Shown one piece after another: positions 16,160 through 25,923 of a stretch of DNA of 25,923 nt; position 1 is the first letter of the stretch, and every line of letters starts with the position of its first letter. The stretch spans positions 1,551,975 through 1,577,897 of the forward strand of contig BFEA01000104.1 of NCBI GenBank assembly GCA_003427395.1, given 5' to 3'. The position numbers were made by a program, and so were the translations under genes. Below the pieces are notes generated by a model that worked only from the letters and a program-made list of their open reading frames with translations, did no database searches and was not told the DNA's origin. The DNA is from Chara braunii. Taxonomy: Eukaryota; Streptophyta; Charophyceae; Charales; Characeae.

Positions 16160-19046
16160 GCATAGTCATGTCAAGTAGCAAGATCCTCTTCTTCTCGCTT
16201 CCTATGTCTGAAGACTGTGGATTCCCTTTTTCGATTGCTCGTGTTTGTCCTTATTCTTTCTGGCCTCGTTCCATGGGCCAAGAAACTCTCTCCCTTTCTT
16301 GCGGGCTGGTGGCGGGATGGTGAACTGACGAAGGGACCCTTGGTCTATGTACTTGTGTCTCCTTGGTGTCGGCACCTGTACGTAGGTAGCACACTGCGGG
16401 ATTTGGAAACGCGATGGGGGGAGCACGTGTACCGGGCGAGTAATCTATCTGTTATTAGTAAGGGGAGGCGAAATGAGCAGCTGTATGGCTGGCTATGGAG
16501 ATGTGGAGCCAATAAGTATGTAGCGATCCCCGTTTGTTGTTGCACCGATGAGGATCCAGAGGCTACGGAGAAGTATTTCATACGTTTTTTTTCCCCCTCT
16601 GAATACAAGGGACAAACCAAAACATGCAAGGAGAAGGAGATTGGGTAAGAGAGAACGACGACGTTTTAAACAGTTGCGTGCAGATGTTGCTGGAGCCAGA
16701 AACTATGCTTCAACTTCTCTACTTCATTTTCACTCTTCAGTCGGAGTTGTGTCCTTCAGTCTGTTTTGTATTTTGAATCACTGTAGGGATCATGCCATCT
16801 CTAGCTGTATGGTTGTATGCAAGGGAGGTTGCCTTTTGATTAACAATTGGAAAGTGTTGAAGTGATGTTATGGCTCTTATATCATCTCTTGTATGTATGA
16901 AACTGATCAGTTGCGTTGCTCTAAAGGATGGTTGTCTGATGGTGTCGTGATAAGTTTTGAGAGCGTGATTCCGTTTTGTCACAGGGCTCTGGTCTTGAAG
17001 CCATGTCTCAGTAAGTTGCTTAGTGCACCGGACACTCACTCTGTTTTGCGTTCCTGGGATTTTGGGGAGTTGGTTTATGCTTTCTCCGCTGTACGATGTT
17101 TTCAAGGGAAGCGAACGCGTAGCAGATTGAGGGTCATTCTCTCACACGTGGTGAAGGTACGATTCGGAGTGAATATTCGACAACGGTTGGTAGTCCGAGT
17201 CATTTACGATCATCGCTATTTCAAGACAGGTATTCAGAAGCTCTGTACTGAGTTAATCAATGAACTCGATATTCACCCCGCTTGGAAGAGTATGATCGTC
17301 AGACGAATGAGCGTAGTCTGGTGTAGAAACAAGACGGTGGGTGACATTATTCATAACTTTCGTGAGATAGCAAGATCGGGGGACTTTTCTTGTAAGTGTC
17401 AGGAAGCAGATCAATCCTTTCCTCGTGACAATAATCATGTCTCCTTTCGGCTTGGTGTGTTTGATGGCTTTCCCTCCTGTATGAAGAACTCTCGTAACGT
17501 CCTACGACCTTCTGCTGTCTTTCCAACTTCTTCTCTTAAACGCCAAATTCTGAAATATTTTCATTCTGTGAGATCTCTCCCAAAGCTGCTACCCCAATCT
17601 ATCTGTCGATCTAAGCTGTCCTCTTGTCTTCTGCAATGTGTGGATAATCTTGGAGGAGGGAACACCTCTTGCTCAGTGGACGATGTGAGCCCTTGTGAAG
17701 TAAGGCTGCGGGGTTTGGTGTGTACTCCCCTGGACCATAACCCAGGGGATACTTTTGTTTGTTGTCCAGCGATCTATGGAGAAGGTATGAGGAAGATGTT
17801 CTTGGACAATCCGTCCTTTGTTGCGCCAACACTTTCGGAATACAATCTGTTTGAACGTTGTAAAAGTCTGTTTAAAAGTTGAGGGTTTGACAGGATTGGC
17901 TCGTGGAAAAAGGATGGGAGCTTCGGTCGGGCCTACTGTTTACCAAAGCATAAGGACATTTCTAGATGGAGACCTATATGCCCCTCACACTCAGAAGGAT
18001 CCGTGGTTGCTGCTAGGAGGGTGACATCGTCCATTAACCACTTGCTCTGGTCTATGCCGGAGGATCTCCACTTCAATTTGAAGCGAACCCAAGATCTGAT
18101 GGAGAGGATCTCTGGAATCAATAGGGCTTTGAAGAAGGATACTCTGTTGACCGGAGGTTCGTTCGACATTAAAGATATGTTCTCCAACCTTCCACATCGG
18201 TCCATTCTTCACTCACTGTGCTGGGTTCTTGATTATTGGAAGGGAGAAGGGTGGACTAGTGTTATGATTCGGCAGCGTGGGAAGATGGTGAGGTTAACGA
18301 AAGGGAGGCGTGAGGATGGCTGGATTCGGTTGGACTTTGCAGATCTTTTGAACTTTGTGAAATTTGACCTGGACAATACGTTTGTCTCGGCTGCTGGTAA
18401 GATGATCCGCCAGACGATGGGGATTCCGATGGGCAAGGTAATGAGCCCGGCACTGGCCTGCTTGTTGTGTGCCCTTAACGAATTTGTTTTTTTGTCCTAA
18501 CTTGGCAGAGACAGGAAGCTGATACACGGTTGCAGAACTGTGGATGATGTGTCAATCTTTGTAGAATATGCTAAGTATGATGCGGAGTCTTTGACGAATG
18601 CGGTTAGTGTTGTTGAGTGATTTGGTGTTTGTTACGACCATAACTTGGTACTTCAACAAACCAATTCTGGTCTGAGGTGGGACTTTATCGGTTGTGAGAT
18701 ACAGATTCTGGGAGATCCGTGCCAAATCATCTGTCAGGCCACTCATAAAAATCAGAAGAACGTCATCAATCAACAATTAGTTTTTCAGTGCATACAAGAT
18801 TTTGCATCTTACTCTACTCGTCGACGGAAGCTTGCGGTCATCGGGTCGTTCTTCCATCGAGCCCGAACTTTCACAACAATCCCCGGAACTGAATTTTATT
18901 TCCTTCTCACTTTTAAGAACGAGCTCTGGTTGCGGGGCTGGAGGAAAGGTGGGGGGGACGCAAGGTTAAAGGAGGATAAGAAAAAGAAAACTACTCTTGC
19001 CTATAGAACACCTATTTCTTCTGAAAACTACTACTATAACCTATGA
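16160..19046 (+). pseudogene. PLE ORF2: GIY-YIG endonuclease, CxC linker, reverse transcriptase
   Basis: The GIY-YIG domain starts about 16337: LVYVLVSPWCRHLYVGST supplies the paired GIY and YIG motifs, then TRWGEHV and the probable catalytic Glu in DPEATEKYFIRFFSP. A frameshift in the T8/C5 tract near 16584-16597 moves the frame, after which LNTRDKPKHARRRR continues. From there one frame runs to 19046 with stops TGA 16863, TGA 17880, TAA 18498 and TGA 18618. CKC at 17391-17399 is the CxC motif. RT motifs follow: CLPKHKDISRWRPICPS (from about 17924), motif A FDIKDMF (18162), motif B MGIPMGKVMSPALA (about 18416), motif C VDD at 18540-18548, and a thumb with RRKLAVIGSFFHRA. No in-frame ATG precedes the endonuclease after the TAG near 16158, so the true start is lost or shifted. 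It would nick the target and copy RNA into DNA; this copy cannot. Confidence 0.8.
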
Positions 19047-19590
19047 TTCTTCATAGGCCTAAGATTCGGCCTGAGCCCGCCCAAAACGGCGGTTGGAGCC
19101 TTTATGACAAGCTGGCTCCCAACCATGAGAGACACTCTCCACCCTCCTCCCCTCAGCCAACCTGCTGGTGGCCTATTGTGGCCTGAACAACCGAGTGCCC
19201 TAGTTAAGGAGAGACGGAGAAGAAGCAGGAGGAAAGGGACGAGAAGGAGGAGAGAGCAGCAAGAGGAAAGGACAGAGAAGGAGGGAAGAGATCGAGAGCA
19301 AGGACGCAAAACCGGAGGAGCTCCAATATTGACTGAGACTGGTAGAGGGGAAGACTGAAGGCTGAGACCAAAGACTTGAGGCCCAGCCATGGAGAATTGG
19401 CCGAGTACTCTGTCCGCGACGTCCTAGGCTTGCAGCTGGCTACACGTGGAGGCACCGCGGGGTCCTAGTCATAGAGCCAGAGAGTGATGGCCAGCTTGCC
19501 GCTGAGTGTGATGGCCGCAAGCTGGTTGTCTCAGGCCCATGTAACTAGGAACACCTGTCTTCCTCTGGGTGCACGACCTCTAGCTGCCTT
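19047..19590. other. Junction between PLE and the antisense L1; probable L1 3' UTR
   Basis: No gene. 19205-19300 is a purine-rich tract (GGAGA-type), so pyrimidine-rich on the L1 sense strand. There is no T-run on plus to mark an L1 poly-A tail, so the boundary cannot be fixed. GTGATGGCC repeats at about 19486 and 19508. Confidence 0.35.
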
Positions 19591-22500
19591 TCATACCCAT
19601 TCGACTCTAATTAGAGTCCGTATCCATGTCTTTATCCTCCTGATGAGCATCGTATCACTGGTCCACTGTTCTTGAAGATAATATTGTTCCTGTCCTCCCA
19701 GAGGACCCAGATGATGACTGCTCGAATGACTTGTGCTACGTAACTGCCCTTGTGTTTGAACCAGGACGACGGTATGTTCCCATACATTACCCAAGTCTCG
19801 TCCCAGTTCAACAACGTCCCAACAAAGCGATGCCAATGTCGCTCCCACCATTGCCACACTCGCTTCGAGGCTGGGCATTCCCAAAACAGGTGTAACAGGG
19901 TCTCCTCATGGATCCTTCCGCATCTCCTGCATTTTGTTTCCAATTCCAAGCCTCTTTCATAAAGCCATTCTGCACATGGAATGGCCAAGTGGGACAAAAG
20001 CTAGAGTACGCCCGCCATCTTCTGCGAGGGGAGATCAGGGAGATGGTCCCATAGTTTACGGAGCTCTTGACTGGTCACGGATTGACTGCTTGTAGTGTGC
20101 CTGCTGAGTGCTGCTGCTGCCGCTGTTGGAAGGCGTTCGCTTTAAGAAGTTGCCTTCTGTCAAAGGAGGAGGTGTATTGGTGCATATAGATTATGGTGCC
20201 AGACTGCGTTCTCCATGACCAGGCGAAGGGGTCGAGGCGTTGTTGCTTAAGGGGGACGCCCTTGAGGAGGAGGTGACTGTGAGTCACCCCTCTCTTCGTG
20301 TATTGGTGCACTCGTATCTGCTGGAGCTCTTGTACATCATGTAAGGCGACCTCCCCTTGAAGCTGCAGCTCATTATTGTGGCCAAGATCTGGTCGTGATG
20401 TCCATGCCTGAGCCTGCCACATGTTATCGTCAAGTTGATGCATTATGTGAAACGCTGTGATCTGGCCCGCTTGCTGGTTACTGCTATACCATTTCCCTGT
20501 GGTCAACTTCTTGTCTTTTAGTAGCTGCAGCCACCCTGCCGGTACCGCTGCCTGGATCCGCAGGCTTCTATCATGGATACATTGTAATCTTCCGAGCTAC
20601 GTTTTGAGTTGTTGCTCTGTTTTCCAGTCCTCTTCCTCTTCGTTCCAGAGGTCATCCAACGTGACCACTCCCCGCTCCACCCATCTTCGTCTGAAGTTGC
20701 CTGCCGTTGCTGAAGCTGCAAAGGTTCTGTCCTGCGGATCCCGGATCTGTTGATTGTCAATAATATTCTGTCTCAGCACCTCCTCCTTAGTTGCAGGTTC
20801 TTCTTGCTCTTGTGGGAGGATAGCTCGCCATGCCGATCAGCATGCATTACCTATTGGAGAATGAAGTTGCCGACGCCCATAGGAGTTCATAAATAGGCAG
20901 GACCAGATGTCTTCCTTTCTGCTGAGTCCCAACTCTTGTTGTAGCAGGTATTCCAGCACCTTCTGCCATCCTCTGCGTTCCTCCTGGGTTGCCGCCTTCA
21001 TTAGCCATTTCATTAAGAGTGTCAGGTTCTGCTGTCTTGGGTCAATGATAGCCAGTCCCCCTTCTTGCTTGCTGCTAGTCACCTTGACCCAAAAGCACTT
21101 CGTGATGTATCCTTATCCCTCTTCAGCGATCGGCTTCCAGAGATAGCGTGCTGCATCTGCTGTCAGGAGCTTGAGAACCTCTTTGGATAGGAGACAGACC
21201 GCGGCTATGAACCAAAAACGACAGCATTAATGAGTAGTGCCCGCCCCGGCAGTGAAGTGTCCGCTGCCATTCGACAACGCTGTAGACTGGCTTGGACTCT
21301 GGCTTGCAAGATAGCTTGCTGTTTTGGTTTGGCGTTCGCCAGCGATAATTGCACTCCCAAATAACGTTCTGAGATATCCGGGGGGATGCGCTTCATCCCC
21401 CAGTCTTGACCGGCCAGACTATATTCCGCCGGGAGAAAATAGACGGACTTTCTCCAATTGACCCGAGCTTCTGAGACAGTGCAGTATGCATCAAGAAGTG
21501 CCTTGGCTTCTCCCATGGACTCTGTCGTTGCTTCCATGACCAACAAAAGGTCGTCCGCTATCGTGCCCGTTCGAAGAGTGTCGGATTCCCCTAATGTAAG
21601 GCCTTGAATGCGTGGGGAGGCTCGAAAGGCATTGAGGAGAATTTCCATCTGAACAGCGAATAGCAGCGAGGCCAGCGGGCAGCCCTGGCGCAGCGAGCGC
21701 GTCAATGAAAAGGTGGGTGACAGAAAGCCATTTACACTGACTTTTGTTGTTGATCCGCTGTAGAGCTCTTTGACCCAAGTGCAAAAGCGTGGTCCAAAGC
21801 CCATATGCTGCAGCGTGGCCAGGACAAATGACCAGTTGACACGGTCATAGGCCTTCTCGAGATCCAACATTGTCGCAATGACTTGTCTGTTCTCCTTTTG
21901 TATCACCTCCAGTGCTCCAGCTGCCATTAAAATATTCTCAGCGATTGACCTCCCTTGGATGAAAGCCCCCTGGTCGCTGTGTATGGGGGGCTAGCCTTCA
22001 AGAGAGAGCTTTTGCCAGAATTTTGTAGGACACATTAAGCCTAGAGATCGGTCTCCAGTTTCGAATGTTAGACTTCTCATCCTTTTTGTAGATGAGCGTA
22101 ATAATGCCGAACTTCATATCTTCGGTTAGGATGGAGCCCTTTGGGGCTTGGTTATAAAGCCTTAGGAGATCTGGGCCAATGTGCTCCCATGCCATGTTGT
22201 AGAACTCGATTGGCAGCCCATCAGAGCCCGGGCTTTTCCCTCTAGCCATGTGCTTGATGGCTTGCTGGAGCTCTTCTGCTGTAAAAGGTTGCTCAAGTGC
22301 AGTTGCTGCCTCCTGACTCAGACGAGTGTGCGTGTGCTGCCAGAGATCCTGTTCTTCTCGTAGTTTTTCCAAAGACATATCTGGTTCGTGCTGCGAGGTA
22401 AGGATGTCCCTGAAGTACTCTAAAGCATACTCTCCGATTGTTTCCGAGTCTTTTGCAGGTGGTGCCTCGGCATGAAAAGGGTGCTGCAACTCCCTCATTA

Positions 22501-23341
22501 GCGAATGCTGCCGCTGAGGGCAAAGGCGCTGAAAGGTTTCCTTGGTTAGCCGGTCCGCTGTCCGTATGCCTCTTTCCTGGGCTCTTTTGGCCCAAACCAC
22601 TTGCTGCTCCACTTGCAGATCCTCCAACCTTTGCAGCCATCTGTCTCGTCTGCGTTGCCAGTACAGCTCCATAATTGGTTCCTTTGCTAGTTCCTCTTCT
22701 GCCTCTACAACCTTTCTTCTCCTCTTCGGCGGGATGCTATCCCCGGACGTCTGAGATGAGAACCAAGTATACCCCGGTGTTGTCGGATGCATCGTAGGAT
22801 AGGTGTCTGTCAGTCCTTGTTCTGTCATCAGTGCGGCCAGCATTAGCGCATCAGCCTTTGGTGGCGCAAAAGATGGTGAGTCCAAGCCTGGTACCAATGT
22901 TACATTGAAATCCCCAGCAAGGAAGAGGTTCTCTGTCTTCGGGATGATCGCTGGTAATTCTTCGAGAAAGGAGCGCCTCTCTGTTCTCTCCGCCGGTGCA
23001 TACACTGTCATAAAGGTCGAAACTTCAGTTCCAAGACGCAGTTGTACCCATACCCATCACCCCTATATGTCAAGGTCATGCGCCAAAATTTCCGTATCCA
23101 ACCCTTGATGTATTAAAATTGCACATCCCCCTCTTGTGTCGTCCGCCGGAGCCCAAAATTGGGGTCCCTTCCACCAGCCCCTGACCTGCTGAATCTTGAC
23201 CTCATTAAGCTTAGTTTCCCGCAAGAGCAGGATTTGCACTTTCTGATCGTGTAGCCAGGTTTTCAGCCTGGGCTTTTTCTGCCGGTCCATCGTGTCTCCC
23301 AGTCTCCGTATATTCCAAGTAGCCACTTTAAAGTCTGACAT
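19591..23341 (-). pseudogene. L1 ORF2: endonuclease, reverse transcriptase, zf-RVT
   Basis: ATG at 23341 begins MSDFKVATWNIRRLG, the N-terminus of an AP-like endonuclease. LLRETKLNE and GGCAILIH follow, then stops TAG 23063-23065 and TGA 23057-23059, with the same frame continuing VYAPAERTERR and LFLAGDFNVTL. RT starts with NWRPISRLNVSYKILAKALS (frame ends 21998). After a frameshift come AFIQGRSIAENIL, LDLEKAYDRVNWSF (motif A), RQGCPLASLLF (motif B, about 21658-21690) and IADD in place of the usual YADD (21550-21561). Past 21205 several frames carry EGGLAIIDPRQQNL, RISDPQDR-type and DDLWNEEEEDW pieces. At 19997-19632 CRRCGRIHEETLLHLFWECP and RVWQWWERHW form the zf-RVT. A final frameshift leads to TWIRTLIRVEWV and a stop near 19591. 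Its role would be target-primed reverse transcription in the nucleus. Confidence 0.8.
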
Positions 23342-25703
23342 TGCTCGAGTCTTGTGCCGCTTGAGCTTGGATCCGCGCATCTTCCTCAGCGTGCTGTTGT
23401 CTTGTCTGTTTGTGTCTTTTAGTGCCCTCAGTCTCCACAGGGTTGATCCACGGTGCCATAAGGAGCGTCCGGAAGCCAGCTGAGTGTGGCTGCTTGTCTA
23501 CTGCCAAGGTGTTGCAGAACTCGGCCACCAGCTTCGCATTGACATTGTCCGTGAGGTAAGTTTCCTGCAATTCTTCAGTTGCAGTGGACGCCAGCCAACT
23601 AGAAGGCCGCCAGACTATCCCCTGTGTGGCACCAATCGGAACGGGAACCGCTCAGCGATGAAACTTGCTGCCACCGCTTTTACTGCTTCCTTAGTCGTGG
23701 GAGATTGGCTCACCGGGACCGTTGGAATGGCCAAAAGTCCTTTTTCAGTGCGCCACGCCATAAATTTAGTACCTTGCGGCGATAGCATGAAGCATAGAAT
23801 AACCAGCTGGTGCCTGATAGCCGCTGGCTGTTGTCTGCTGCTGGATGGTTGAAGCTCAACTGAGGATGGTCCCGATGCTTCTACCTGGACTGTGGTCAGT
23901 GGGACAGAAGGTTGAATTGCATAGAAGTCAATTTCCTCCTCCTCTTCCTCCTGTGTCGTGCGGCCGTCCCCTTCCGTATTAATCCTCTGCTGCTTGATCG
24001 GAGTTCGGAGGGTTAATCTGGGGTCTCTCATTGCTGTATCTACCGGTGGATGGCCCGAGGCGCCCGTGTGTTGCTGTGGGATTTGTTGGGCCTGTTGGGG
24101 CCCAGGATCCTGAGTGAGACCCGCACCAGTGAAAGCTGCAGGTGCTGGAGGAAGGTGGGCGAATGCTGGATTGTCATAAGTGGTATAGCGCGCTGGGGCA
24201 GCAGGAGGGAGCGGCCCTGCAGTGGGTTGGTGGGTAATGAGAGCTGCCACCGAGGATTGTGAGTGGTTTCGCTGAACTGCAGCTGCATGCAATGGGGCTG
24301 CCAGTTGCAGAGGTGGGGGGTGAGATGGATGAGATAGGGAAGCTAATGGGGGAGATCTGAGGAAAGCCAAACTTTGGTTGTGTACCAGTGGGGTTGCTTG
24401 TGATGGGGGTGGGGCGTAGGGCTGGGTCGGTCGGAGTGACAGGGGTCCGGTGGTCTGTCGAGGGATGCTTTGGTGAGTGTGGGGAGGAAGGTTTTGTGGC
24501 TGGGGGTTTCGTGCCTGAGGGGGGTAATAGGGAACCAGTGGGCCACCACCCTGCGGTAAAGCTGGTTGATAGCCTGCTGGTATGGGTTGGACTGGTACGT
24601 GTGCAGCAGGGGGAGGCGGGGGGGGATAGGGGNGGGGGAGGCGGGGGGGGATAGGGGTGGGAAGGATGCACTGGGGGGGGGGGTAGCTGCTCTCTGATCA
24701 CGAGGGGGCGCTGCTGTGATGAGGGCCGCACGGGTGCTGGCACCGTCGCAATGAACGCTCCCTGACGTGTTGGCTGTGCGATTCCCCCATTTCCTGTCTG
24801 ACGTCTTCCTCTACCTCTGCCTCGTGCTCGTCTACCCGGTAGCATTGGCTCTGTGAAGCGCGGACAGTCAGGGTCGAACTCACCATGGTACCACCAGAGA
24901 CACTTCTGACAGAAAGGAGTGTCCTGATTGGCCAACTGGATTTTTAGTATCTGGCCTGATGGTCTTCTCAGTGCGATCCATTCAATGAAGCTCTGTCGCA
25001 CTGACGGGTCACAGTCTATCTTCACATTGCCTAATCTGGGCTCGTCCTCGTTCTTGTCAGGGGGGTGCATGCGTATGATCGGGCCCATCAGTTGCTCGAT
25101 TGCATTTCCCAGGGAAAACATCGCTCCCAGGGGGACACGGAGTTCTATAATCCTGAACTTAGCTGCAGATTCAGCATCCCGAATCTGATCTAGCTCCTGT
25201 TGGGTCATCCAGGGTCGGAGAGTGACTCTCACCGGGCCATCTCTTGATGGGATTACATCGTGCCCTTTGCTTATCATCATTTGTGCAATCTGTTTCGTAC
25301 GAGCCACGTAAGACATCACGTTAGGTCCCTCCCCGTGTGTGCGTCCCCTCTTCTGTGATGGATTGAGCCTGGGATCGTGGAACCATGCGTCCTCATAAAT
25401 ACGCAGGAATTGTTCCCGCTGGGCTACCGAAAAGCTGGTCGCCCTCGAGTCAAAAATAGTGATTACTGTTCGCTCTTTTAACCATGCTACCGTAGCCTCG
25501 TCGACCTTAGCACTTAGGTTGAGGTATCCTACCCCATCTACGATTTCGGCAACACCATGGTCAAAGGAGGTGTCGGGGAAAAGGCCATCATCATAGCAAC
25601 TATCGAGGAGGCTTTGAATACGAGTGAGATTGTCGCCTCCCCCACTGGGTTGGCCTGCCTGAGTTTGGCCAGCCTGATTGGCAGAAGATGAGGGTCGATC
25701 CAT
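23328..25703 (-). pseudogene. L1 ORF1: gag-like protein with zinc cluster and Pro-rich tail
   Basis: ATG at 25703. Residues 1-60 are polar. About 60-270 form a globular region (VDEATVAWLKERTVITIFDS, then RIIELRVPLGAMFSLGNAIE and IKIQLANQDTPF-like segments) resembling the DUF4283-type domain of plant LINE ORF1. CQKCLWWYHGEFDPDC is a Cys/His cluster with spacing C-x2-C-x4-H-x6-C, two residues longer than the standard knuckle. An Arg/Gly patch (RRARGRGRGRRQ) and a Pro/Ser/Thr-rich region follow. A frameshift inside the Pro-rich part (between about 24300 and 24660, which also contains an ambiguous base at 24633) moves to the frame ending 23615. A second, near 23605-23620, returns to the original frame, which reads LQETYLTDNVNAKL and stops at 23328. 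Total about 790 codons. It would coat the LINE RNA. Confidence 0.7.
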
Positions 25704-25751
25704 GGTTCCGAATCCAGAGACACATGGTGGTAGGGTCGTGGGCAGCTGTTA

Positions 25752-25846
25752 ATCTGTCCAACAGGGTCCGTTTGGGGTTCCTGATGAGTGTGTGAGATAT
25801 CCAAAAATATGAGAAATATGGTGTTCTCACCGCATATGAAACAGAT
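25752..25846 (+). ncRNA. Weak hammerhead-like candidate, antisense to the L1 leader
   Basis: ATCTGT (25752-25757) pairs with ACAGAT (25841-25846) as stem III, C25758 gives a GUC triplet, CTGATGA is 25781-25787 and GAA is 25838-25840. Stem II could form from GTGTG-TGAGA with TCTCA-CCG-CATAT, with several wobbles. Stem I is poor: a C-C mismatch at the core, then AAC with GTT. It may be chance. Confidence 0.25.
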
Positions 25847-25890
25847 CCCGGGCAGTTTCTTACCAGGTCGGTTGTGATTCGACTTCTCCC

Positions 25891-25894
<4 letters not shown>

Positions 25895-25923
<29 letters not shown>
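25895..25923. repeat. Poly-A run at window end
   Basis: 29 A residues to the last base. It could be the tail of a plus-strand retroelement lying against the 5' end of the L1, or an A-rich insertion target. It cannot be the tail of the minus-strand L1, whose 3' end is at low coordinates. Confidence 0.9.

Larger units (their letters stand above)
14300..19060 (+). mobile_element. Penelope-like element with N-terminal GIY-YIG, degenerate copy
   Basis: Order on the plus strand: pseudo-LTR with hammerhead (14358-14401), T/C-rich leader, ORF1 (CCHC knuckle plus coiled coil), ORF2 (GIY-YIG, CxC linker, RT). Canonical Penelope elements carry GIY-YIG after the RT; the permuted order with a CxC motif between the two domains defines the Chlamys and Naiad clades, Chlamys being the one found in green algae. 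No downstream pseudo-LTR was found before the L1 begins, so the 3' boundary is approximate and set by the ORF2 stop at 19044-19046. Confidence 0.75.
19591..25890 (-). mobile_element. Near full-length L1-type LINE, degenerate
   Basis: On the minus strand the order is 5' leader (about 25890-25704), ORF1 (25703 to about 23328), ORF2 starting at 23341 so that the two ORFs overlap by about 14 bases, and the ORF2 end near 19591. The domain set (ORF1 with zinc cluster; ORF2 with AP-like endonuclease, RT and zf-RVT) is that of plant L1 elements. Many frameshifts and stops, more in the 3' half, make it inactive. A direct repeat marking the insertion ends was not found. Confidence 0.8.

Noticed and set aside
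19634-19655. CCTCCTGATGAGC resembling the hammerhead core
   Set aside because: No stem II or GAAA partner; it lies in the L1 ORF2 3' end.
24388-24654. Gly/Val-rich plus-strand frame
   Set aside because: Shadow of the Pro-rich part of L1 ORF1.

Overview
The window looks like repeat-rich intergenic DNA from a large eukaryotic genome. A green-lineage (charophyte-like, possibly Chara) source is my best guess. It rests on remembered similarity of the coiled-coil/CCHC ORF at 14.7-16.1 kb to charophyte repeat proteins, on plant-type L1 retrotransposons, and on a GIY-YIG-first Penelope-like element. I could not run a search, so the source is inference. There is no bacterial-style operon, rRNA, CRISPR array or intact host gene. 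Most long open frames in 0.7-13 kb are low-complexity artefacts.

Layout. 0-0.7 kb: the 3' part of a broken gene with two RING-like Cys/His clusters. 0.8-1.1 kb: a decayed fold-back. 1.4-2.8 kb: nine or so full and partial copies, in both orientations, of a short element that carries a type III hammerhead ribozyme and sits in (TA)n microsatellite; one copy has the complete ribozyme (2389-2445, minus). 2.8-3.8 kb: minisatellite, compound microsatellite and a possible SINE. 4.2-7.8 kb: mostly unrecognised sequence with a LINE C-terminal fragment at 5.6-6.0 kb. 7.8-10.3 kb: A/T runs, a poly-G run, a 422-base assembly gap and compound microsatellites. 10.3-11.1 kb: a probable solo Penelope pseudo-LTR with a hammerhead. 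11.25-12.7 kb: an antisense L1 3' fragment split by a 149-bp TTAA-flanked MITE. 12.9-13.45 kb: small inverted and direct repeats. 13.5-19.05 kb: a Penelope-like element (PLE). 19.05-25.9 kb: a near full-length but broken L1 element on the minus strand, ending in poly-A at the window edge.

The PLE is the main unit. It has an inverted pseudo-LTR copy with its own hammerhead (minus), a forward pseudo-LTR with a hammerhead (plus), ORF1 (CCHC knuckle plus long coiled coil), and ORF2 with the order GIY-YIG endonuclease, CxC linker, reverse transcriptase. That order is the permuted order of the Chlamys/Naiad group. ORF2 keeps one frame for about 2.4 kb with four premature stops, preceded by one frameshift, so this copy is dead but fairly young.

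The most interesting signal is RNA. Two unrelated hammerhead designs are present: a type III family (8-bp stem III, retrozyme-like) in the TA-rich cluster, and a minimal type I family (loopless palindromic stem III, cleavage after GUA or GUC) in three PLE pseudo-LTR copies, where stem II differs in sequence but keeps pairing. From memory, N-terminal-endonuclease PLEs were described as lacking canonical hammerheads, so the association here deserves testing.
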